Positions 7,801 to 9,498 of a DNA stretch of 9,498 nucleotides are shown here, piece after piece. Positions within the stretch are counted from its first letter, which is position 1. Each line of letters opens with the position of its first letter. The notes under the pieces were generated by a model. The model was given only the letters and a program-made list of their open reading frames with translations, did no database searches and had not been told where the DNA came from. Source of the DNA: an uncultured Erysipelotrichaceae bacterium (GTDB lineage: Bacteria; Bacillota_I; Bacilli_A; Erysipelotrichales; Coprobacillaceae); NCBI GenBank assembly GCA_900544435.1, contig UQVG01000067.1, positions 1-9,498 of the forward strand, in the 5' to 3' direction. A program made the translations under genes and the position numbers.

Positions 7801-8569
7801 GATCAATTGCTTTTTTATATGGTGTAAGAATTTCTTTAACAATTTCATTATCCATATTCGCATTAATCAAATCATTATAATCACTTTCACTCAATTCAAC
7901 ATTTCCTTGATTCGTACCATTTGTTGTTAAACCTTCTCCTAAATAATGTTTAGCAGTTGAAAGAGTAGAACCATCTTTTTCGATTCCTTTAATATAAGCA
8001 TTTCCTAAAGAGGTAACACGTTCTACATCATCACCGAAAGTTTCATAAGTACGTCCCCAACGTTCATTATGAGGAACCCCTAACGTTGGTGTAAATGTCC
8101 AGTTAGCTCCCATTGCTCTTACTTCACTGGCTGATGCACTACCAATTTTTTCAACTAATTGTTGATCATTAGCTGCTGCTAAACCAATATTATGAGGATA
8201 GATTGTTGCACCATATAAATTATTATTTCCATGAACAGCATCTATTCCATAAAGTAATGGAATACCTCCACTATTAATAACTGCTTGTTGATAACTATTT
8301 GCTGAATCTGCCCAATTACTTAATTGGTTCCCAGTTGATGGTGCAGCTCCACCACCACTTAAAATTGAACCAATTTTATATTCAGCCACTTCTTCTGGTG
8401 TAATCCAGCGGGTATCCGCTTGAATCATTTGCGCAACTTTATCTGTCGAGCTCATACTATTTATTATATTTTGAACCCTCTCTGATATTGTTGACTTTGC
8501 ATCGACTCTAACAGTTGAAGCTATAACCATTAAAGCCACTAGTAATACTTTCAATATCCTTTTCATCAT
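1814..8569 (-). CDS. Giant secreted multi-domain beta-glycosidase: GH3 + CBM6-like + GH30 + several CBMs + Ig-like domains + sorting tail
   Basis: A 2251-residue exported enzyme with two complete glycosidase modules in one chain. Domains in order: signal peptide 1-24 (KR start, hydrophobic core, VDA|KS cleavage); GH3 about 30-625; CBM6-like 645-775; GH30 about 805-1280; CBM6/35-like 1290-1425 and 1431-1550; two related unclassified beta modules 1556-1650 and 1655-1750; CBM6/35-like 1753-1876 and 1877-2017; two DUF5011/HYR-type Ig-like repeats 2019-2098 and 2099-2175; Ser/Pro/Asp linker to 2217; sorting-type tail 2218-2251. GH3 has nucleophile D298 and acid/base E511; GH30 has acid/base E1035 and nucleophile E1137, so both look active. 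Known activities of these families point to beta-glucan breakdown (exo-beta-glucosidase plus beta-1,6-glucanase or glucosylceramidase-type cleavage), probably at the cell surface; the substrate is inferred. Two ATGs start the frame (8567-8569, 8564-8566); the second has better Shine-Dalgarno spacing. The gene is divergent from a GntR-type regulator with shared operators. No frameshift or internal stop is seen. Confidence 0.95.
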   Translation of the reverse strand: MMKRILKVLLVALMVIASTVRVDAKSTISERVQNIINSMSSTDKVAQMIQADTRWITPEEVAEYKIGSILSGGGAAPSTGNQLSNWADSANSYQQAVINSGGIPLLYGIDAVHGNNNLYGATIYPHNIGLAAANDQQLVEKIGSASASEVRAMGANWTFTPTLGVPHNERWGRTYETFGDDVERVTSLGNAYIKGIEKDGSTLSTAKHYLGEGLTTNGTNQGNVELSESDYNDLINANMDNEIVKEILTPYKKAIDQGVQSIMVSYNSINGKKCHGNKDVLTTLLKEKLGFEGIVISDYNGLDQIENQSSYKDKAIACINAGVDMLMVAEKDGDTPRWRNLYNALVEAVNENKISEERLNDATARILTAKENIGLLDDSSKAYANKDAQALFGGQEHRTLARQAVSESLVLLKNDTVKDDQTMMQALEKMDNLMVAGSAGDDIGKQCGGWTITWQGSTGNTTKGTTIFSGLKAAMDKKGGTINYSANGVYTDSTSKVDAAIVVVGEDPYAESNGDRSASQLKLPASDISTIKQIENSHPDTPIVLVLTTGRPIAIADYVNDQHIKAIVNAWLPGSEGDGVADVLLGDKDFVGTNPITWTWYPQDITSKYTDTSKVLYPVGYGLKKAQKTGDFSAPDDPNVVDLEKTKGKLEAEDFIDAHSSIQLENNGTTVGYLQDGRYMTYKIKVPEKAAYKLTVQAARQYEATIDGAFELYLDDELVLEKKNTSIVSTGSWTTFTAQEMKALVSLKAGVHELKLVARDKDFNFDYYTFEKAGDYVGPVVPEEVTNVGTGAMLQEGAVEVSMSSSENSQSMSWYKGEFEISNKNATKDALDLRVADDSKQTTIIVNDQKTYQSVLGMGTSIEEATIHNLLKMTDENRQAFLRRLLDPVNGMGMSLIRVTIGTSDFTAQDFYTYYDGTGKELDGKPDWNNVTGKGFSIQKDQDYGVIKVLNEMLAIAKELGVENNLKFFASSWTPPGWMKTATSSSKSYENNDLLLKGGKLNDAYINDLAKYMVRYVEEYKKQGIPIYAMTLQNEPLLEINYPSCAMTGTQEAKLAKAIKKELALSTILNDQEKDVKLWAFDHNFDGADKFMKDFFNEAGDDYNIDGIAFHPYGGNASTMGSFYDNYKDKLSMNLTERSVWGTSGANDIITWLRNGSESYNSWVTMLDSNIGTHHWVGTPDPTLFVQDANNPQRYWATPEVYIMSQFTKYVKPGYVRIDTNNGSSSTVTNVAFKDPETGKIVMIVANRSGSDQKFKVMMNGTQFNAVLPAGNVATYIWDGSIAEVKGNEIPGVLKATDAVNYDKLKVKDDGSGFGNVQDGAWADYLIDVKEAGLYNVSIPHAIGPTSGPSVDSNTENKQIVLKVDNQEVGHTVTKRFDTWSKDWNAWSTTRNVQVQVKLNAGVQRLTLSLPQGDMDIGALTFTKAKDVLNVPGYIHALDYSYGENIIAENNENVGFFDDGDKLEYTVNVQKTDNYKMQLEYAKAEKDAEFDIYVDDVLTTSSTLETTGSFSSYKKGTVAIDLTKGSHKIMFVPKNTGGFNLKSLSFGSYIQLENDLLKEGKLDGQKIIVHLNNGKFNEQLNKDNWHIDLPQGIDFDLDKVSDTEATITLKGQEVIDYDSNRTLNIEIDAKEVGDKDYLLSDQTIIEAVDDEESLEDIGDLDFDSNTFDLKITGGKFNQKIKASDLTLSEEIAQYIKVSKIEVSKDGTTATVTIERTNTNYDDLAGTIAVKPSGYSDGDLDLVSNIKLLKTDRLPECIDVKDEAVKLNESDAYRKKGTLVNGAKGDYLDFFLNVEEEGNYVLTYKVKDSEAVTNGLKLSGGLGLATDNLGSVSFGKYWGNAQGYAQMLNLKAGKQTLRLEVNNTSFELTNLQIKKLTDAVEIKDKKDEVTTITADQVVDGSKEVGWAIEGSSTKNIGFGAAGTYQDYYVDVKTAGLYDLKVNYSHNCGSDTKAIIMKVDGNTTTQLGEVTLKNTGGWANYQDSDTIEVRLEAGKQFIRIYDDIDGFNYRHVQLTFKGKQDVTAPEISGNDAIIYVDDETDIKDLLALKAIDDVDGDLSDKLTMSGDYDCHQAGTYTITVTVSDEAGNEASKTFTITVVEKAKLVIDSKEFMVGDKFDPLADVKAYDVDGTDITEKLTVVSNDVDTSKAGTYQVVYRVVDALGNEVEFTREVIVKKVKTDVDPSHPDDTKPSNPNDSSSSNQPSSSNDGQETITGQVVESTKTGDNTPIIAMMGMLLVAGLGIMVLRKRKYNR
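1817..1918 (-). other. Sorting-type C-terminal tail with non-standard motif (residues 2218-2251)
   Basis: STKTGD is followed by a hydrophobic segment (about 2226-2243) and RKRKYNR. This is the layout of a sortase signal, but the pentapeptide would read STKTG instead of LPXTG. A Ser/Pro/Asn/Asp-rich linker (2176-2217) precedes it. Either a sortase with altered specificity anchors the protein, or it stays in the membrane through this helix. Confidence 0.7.
2045..2515 (-). other. Two Ig-like DUF5011/HYR-type repeats (residues 2019-2098 and 2099-2175)
   Basis: The first runs from DVTAPEISG through IDDVDGDLSDKLTMSGDYD to AGTYTITVTVSDEAGNEASKTFTITV. The second has the matching parts VDGTDITEKLTVVSNDVD and AGTYQVVYRVVDALGNEVEFTREVIV. 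These are common stalk domains that hold catalytic modules away from the Gram-positive cell wall. Confidence 0.85.
2519..3313 (-). other. Two further CBM6/35-like modules (residues 1753-1876 and 1877-2017)
   Basis: The first has GDYLDFFLNVEEEGNYVLTYKV and a KYWGNAQGY loop (W1837) but lacks the usual Asn near its end. The second has GTYQDYYVDVKTAGLYDLKVNY, W1976 in NTGGWANY and N2006 in DGFNYRHVQLTF, so its binding residues look intact. Confidence 0.65.
3320..3607 (-). repeat. Unclassified beta module, copy B (residues 1655-1750)
   Basis: The second copy of the tandem module. GGKFNQKI (1673-1680), a KVSKIEVSKDGTTATVTIER strand pair, and an end in GTIAVKPSGYSDGDL are consistent with an Ig-like beta-sandwich. 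The sequence has diverged strongly from copy A, so the duplication is old or the modules were acquired separately. Confidence 0.5.
3620..3904 (-). repeat. Unclassified beta module, copy A (residues 1556-1650)
   Basis: Part of a tandem pair with copy B. KIIVHLNNGKFNEQL (G1574-N1577) aligns with FDLKITGGKFNQKI of copy B exactly 100 residues later. Both then have a 'value plus SDTEATITL / DGTTATVTI' strand pair. I do not recognise the family; the pattern resembles small beta-sandwich spacer domains of bacterial surface glycosidases. Confidence 0.5.
3920..4702 (-). other. Two adjacent CBM6/35-like modules (residues 1290-1425 and 1431-1550)
   Basis: The first has FGNVQDGAWADYLIDVKEAGLYNVSI and ends with a Trp-rich loop (W1380, W1384, W1387) and MDIGALTF. 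The second starts VPGYIHALDY and has GFFDDGDKLEYTVNV, a classic CBM6 opening. Its usual binding Trp is replaced by Phe (F1510), while N1540 is kept. Binding specificity may therefore differ between the two. Confidence 0.65.
4730..6157 (-). other. GH30 catalytic module (residues about 805-1280)
   Basis: This is a clan GH-A barrel with the GH30 beta-sandwich wrapped from both ends. The acid/base is E1035 in TLQNEP and the nucleophile is E1137 in MNLTERS, 102 residues apart, close to the spacing in human GBA1. Other family traits are YQSVLGMGTSIEEA (GFGGA in GBA1), LIRVTIGTSDF, and ASSWTPPGWMK. The sandwich closes with NRSGSDQKFKVMMNGTQFNAVLPAGNVATYIW. Known activities in GH30 include glucosylceramidase, beta-1,6-glucanase, xylanase and others. 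The motifs look nearest to the GBA1 / beta-1,6-glucanase side, but the subfamily cannot be settled here. Confidence 0.9.
6245..6637 (-). other. CBM6-like module between the two catalytic domains (residues 645-775)
   Basis: It starts with GKLEAEDF and has the family signature GYLQDGRYMTYKIKVPEKAAYKLTVQAA. The usual CBM6 binding positions are kept: W733 in STGSWTTF and N764 in FNFDYYTF. It probably binds a beta-linked glucan chain and acts as a spacer between GH3 and GH30. Confidence 0.8.
6695..8482 (-). other. GH3 catalytic module (residues about 30-625)
   Basis: The module has the two-domain GH3 layout seen in ExoP and barley exo-glucanase: a TIM-like barrel, then an alpha/beta sandwich. Substrate-pocket residues are present: D110 in YGIDAVHG, the K207-H208 pair in TAKHYLGEG, and the NERWGRTYETFGD stretch. 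The nucleophile is D298 in VISDYNG, where most relatives have SDW. The acid/base is E511 in GEDPYAESNGD, matching the GEHPYTE motif of barley ExoI. It ends at YPVGYGL with no fibronectin-III domain. Exo-acting beta-glucosidase or exo-beta-1,3/1,4-glucanase activity is likely. Confidence 0.93.
8498..8569 (-). other. Signal peptide of the giant hydrolase (residues 1-24)
   Basis: Two Lys/Arg near the start are followed by a hydrophobic run (ILKVLLVALMVIAS) and an A-X-A-like end (VDA) before KSTISER. This is a standard Sec signal for signal peptidase I, so the enzyme is exported. Confidence 0.85.
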
Positions 8570-8572
8570 ATT

Positions 8573-8578
8573 CCCTCC
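8573..8578 (-). promoter_or_regulatory. Ribosome binding site of the giant hydrolase gene
   Basis: On the minus strand GGAGGG lies three bases before the first ATG and six bases before the second. The second ATG (8564-8566) is the better-spaced start, which would drop the first Met only. Confidence 0.8.
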
Positions 8579-8584
8579 AAATTC

Positions 8585-8597
8585 ATTGGTACAAATT
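8585..8597. promoter_or_regulatory. Operator copy O1 for the divergent GntR-type regulator
   Basis: TTGGTACAAATT (8586-8597) sits on the predicted transcription start of the hydrolase gene. ATTGGTACAAAT is a 12-bp palindrome with one mismatched pair, the size expected for a GntR dimer site. An exact inverted copy lies at 8660-8671. Assignment to the neighbouring regulator is inferred from position and symmetry. Confidence 0.7.
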
Positions 8598-8598
8598 C

Positions 8599-8627
8599 AT
8601 TATATGCCTACATTTATATAATGTAAA
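8599..8627 (-). promoter_or_regulatory. Sigma-A-type promoter of the giant hydrolase gene
   Basis: On the minus strand TTTACA (8627-8622) and TATAAT (8604-8599) are 17 bp apart, a near-consensus promoter. Transcription should start near 8592, giving a leader of about 23 bases. The -35 is inside a cre-like palindrome and the start point is inside a 12-mer operator copy, so a strong promoter is placed under two layers of repression. Confidence 0.8.
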
Positions 8628-8636
8628 GCGCTTTCA
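8622..8636. promoter_or_regulatory. Catabolite-response element (cre)-like site
   Basis: The perfect palindrome AAAGCGCTTT (8625-8634) extends on one side to TGAAAGCGCTTT, read on the minus strand. This matches one full arm and the CG core of the Bacillota cre consensus; the other arm ends TAC instead of TCA. It overlaps the -35 of the hydrolase promoter, a position from which CcpA would block RNA polymerase. Confidence 0.7.
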
Positions 8637-8659
8637 AATAAAATGTATGGAATATTTAA

Positions 8660-8671
8660 AATTTGTACCAA
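8660..8671. promoter_or_regulatory. Operator copy O2 for the divergent GntR-type regulator
   Basis: AATTTGTACCAA is the exact reverse complement of O1. Its centre is 74 bp from the centre of O1, about seven helical turns. It lies upstream of the hydrolase -35 and the cre, and 16 bp before the -35 of the regulator gene, so it could act on both promoters. Confidence 0.7.
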
Positions 8672-8687
8672 CAAATATATAATCGTA

Positions 8688-8715
8688 TTGTGAAATAAAA
8701 ACATTATGATATAAT
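8688..8715 (+). promoter_or_regulatory. Extended -10 promoter of the GntR-type regulator gene
   Basis: TTGTGA (8688-8693) and TATAAT (8710-8715) are 16 bp apart, with TG one base before the -10 (extended -10). Transcription should start near 8722, only about 11 bases before the ATG at 8733. Confidence 0.7.
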
Positions 8716-8722
8716 GAGCTTT

Positions 8723-8729
8723 GGGTGAT
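8723..8729 (+). promoter_or_regulatory. Ribosome binding site that decides the regulator start
   Basis: GGGTGAT matches the 3' part of the Shine-Dalgarno consensus AGGAGGTGAT and fits the ATG at 8733. A TTG at 8721 is in frame but lies in front of the ribosome site and probably before the transcription start, so it is not the start codon. Confidence 0.65.
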
Positions 8730-8732
8730 GAT

Positions 8733-9431
8733 ATGTTAAAATACGAAATGATCGTCAATGATCTTCAAAAAAGAATAATGAATGAAGAATTCGAAGAAAA
8801 CCACAAATTACCTACTGAAGAAAAACTAATAGAAGAATATAAAGTCAGTCGTAATACAATCCGTAATGCAATTAAAATATTAATCAATTTAGGTATTGTT
8901 TATTCAGTTCAGGGAAATGGGATGTTTGTTCGTGCACCTAAGAAAAAAGGAACAGTCTATTTAAATTCAACACGCGGTGTAACAATGGATAATCCTGGTA
9001 ATAAAATTATTAATAAACTATTGGATATTCAAGTAATTGAAGCTGATGAAAAGCTTAGTCAACAGATGAATTGTAAACTTGGCACTCCTGTTTATTATTT
9101 AAAAAGATTACGTATTGTCGATGGCATTCCATATGCTTTAGAAAGAACTTATTATAATAAAGACATTGTCCCTTATTTAGGTAAAGAAATAGCTGAAGGA
9201 TCTATTTTTAGATATTTAAAAGATGATTTGAAATTATCTTTTGGTTTTGCAGATAAATATTTAACAGCTATTAAATTAAGTAAAGAAGATGCTGAATTAT
9301 TAAAACTTAATGAAAATGATCCAGCTATTATGATCAATGATAATATTCATTTATCAAATGGTCTTCTATTTAACACTTCAAACATTATTTATAATTATCA
9401 AACAACTAATTTTTATAGTGTTGCACAATAA
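8733..9431 (+). CDS. GntR-family (HutC subfamily) transcriptional regulator with UTRA ligand domain
   Basis: A 232-residue repressor-type protein. Residues 4-66 form the GntR winged helix: LQKRIMNEEF, then KLPTEEKLIEEYKVSRNTIRNAIKILINLGIV, with the recognition helix in VSRNTIRNAI and the wing in VQGNGMFV. After a short Lys-rich linker, residues about 86-228 are a UTRA domain, with typical traits VYYLKRLRIVDGIPYALERTYY and an ADKYLTAIKLSKEDAELL segment. UTRA proteins bind small ligands, often sugar phosphates, and release DNA. It is divergent from the giant hydrolase gene, with two matching operator copies between them, so its main target is almost certainly that gene. The inducer would be a sugar or sugar phosphate from the hydrolysed glycan, imported by a transporter not in this window. 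The ATG at 8733 is chosen on ribosome-site and promoter grounds. No clear terminator follows. Subfamily relatives include regulators of beta-glucoside and trehalose use, but no specific name is justified. Confidence 0.93.
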   Translation: MLKYEMIVNDLQKRIMNEEFEENHKLPTEEKLIEEYKVSRNTIRNAIKILINLGIVYSVQGNGMFVRAPKKKGTVYLNSTRGVTMDNPGNKIINKLLDIQVIEADEKLSQQMNCKLGTPVYYLKRLRIVDGIPYALERTYYNKDIVPYLGKEIAEGSIFRYLKDDLKLSFGFADKYLTAIKLSKEDAELLKLNENDPAIMINDNIHLSNGLLFNTSNIIYNYQTTNFYSVAQ

Positions 9432-9461
9432 TCAAAGCTTGTCGGCTATTCAAATAATTTA

Positions 9462-9498
9462 GGGGCCTCAACTTTGGGGGTCTACTTTAGGGGGCAAC
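9462..9498. repeat. G-rich 14-bp tandem repeat at the right edge
   Basis: GGGGCCTCAACTTT (9462-9475), GGGGGTCTACTTTA (9476-9489) and the cut-off GGGGGCAAC (9490-9498) form a 14-bp periodic array with runs of four to five G, unlike the AT-rich surroundings. It begins about 30 bases after the regulator stop. Iterated GGGTCAACTTT-like units resemble the multiple terminal repeats of some insertion elements (IS21 type comes to mind), but the sequence ends before any transposase, so the identity is open. Confidence 0.5.

Noticed and set aside
7745..7930. Plus-strand open frame opposite the GH3 module
   Set aside because: Ile/Asn/Thr-rich product, antisense to catalytic-domain sequence around the GH3 nucleophile region.
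8721..8732. TTG start adding four residues to the regulator
   Set aside because: It overlaps the ribosome site and lies at or before the predicted transcription start.
9432..9461. Terminator after the regulator gene
   Set aside because: Only a three-base AGC/GCT stem is visible and there is no T-run, so it does not qualify.
9462..9498. CRISPR array reading of the G-rich repeats
   Set aside because: The units are 14 bp with no spacers and no cas gene is present.

Overview
The window is AT-rich, with TGG for Trp and normal stop codons. Its genes have short intergenic gaps, strong sigma-A-type promoters and Gram-positive Shine-Dalgarno sites, and a giant surface protein ends in a sortase-like tail (…KTGD, hydrophobic stretch, RKRK). 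This suggests a low-GC Bacillota, most plausibly a gut-associated member of the Erysipelotrichia. That placement is inference from composition and gene style, not from a marker gene.

Layout. (1) 61-984, plus: a membrane-anchored family 2 glycosyltransferase of the polyprenyl-phosphate glycosyltransferase type. (2) 1002-1676, minus: a soluble protein of unknown function, convergent with gene 1 and sharing a bidirectional terminator with it. It has its own promoter. (3) 1814-8569, minus: one 2251-residue secreted multi-domain glycoside hydrolase that fills about 70% of the window. In order it carries a signal peptide, GH3, a CBM6-like module, GH30, two CBM6/35-like modules, two unclassified tandem beta modules, two more CBM6/35-like modules, two DUF5011/HYR-like Ig domains, a Ser/Pro/Asp linker and a cell-wall sorting-type tail. 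(4) 8733-9431, plus: a GntR/HutC-family repressor with a UTRA sugar-sensing domain, divergent from the giant enzyme. (5) 9462-9498: a G-rich 14-bp tandem repeat running off the right edge, possibly the end of an insertion element.

The centre of interest is the regulator-enzyme pair. The divergent intergenic region (8570-8732) contains a TTTACA-17-TATAAT promoter for the hydrolase. A catabolite-response (cre)-like palindrome overlaps its -35. Two exact, inverted copies of a 12-mer (TTGGTACAAATT) lie 74 bp apart, one on the predicted transcription start and one upstream of the cre and -35. A second promoter with an extended -10 drives the regulator. This looks like a self-contained, glucose-repressed and substrate-induced switch for a single very large enzyme. 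GH3 (exo-beta-glucosidase type) fused to GH30 (beta-1,6-glucanase / glucosylceramidase clan) with many carbohydrate-binding modules suggests attack on a beta-glucan, for example fungal beta-1,3/1,6-glucan, at the cell surface. The exact substrate cannot be fixed from sequence alone. No sugar transporter is present in the window.
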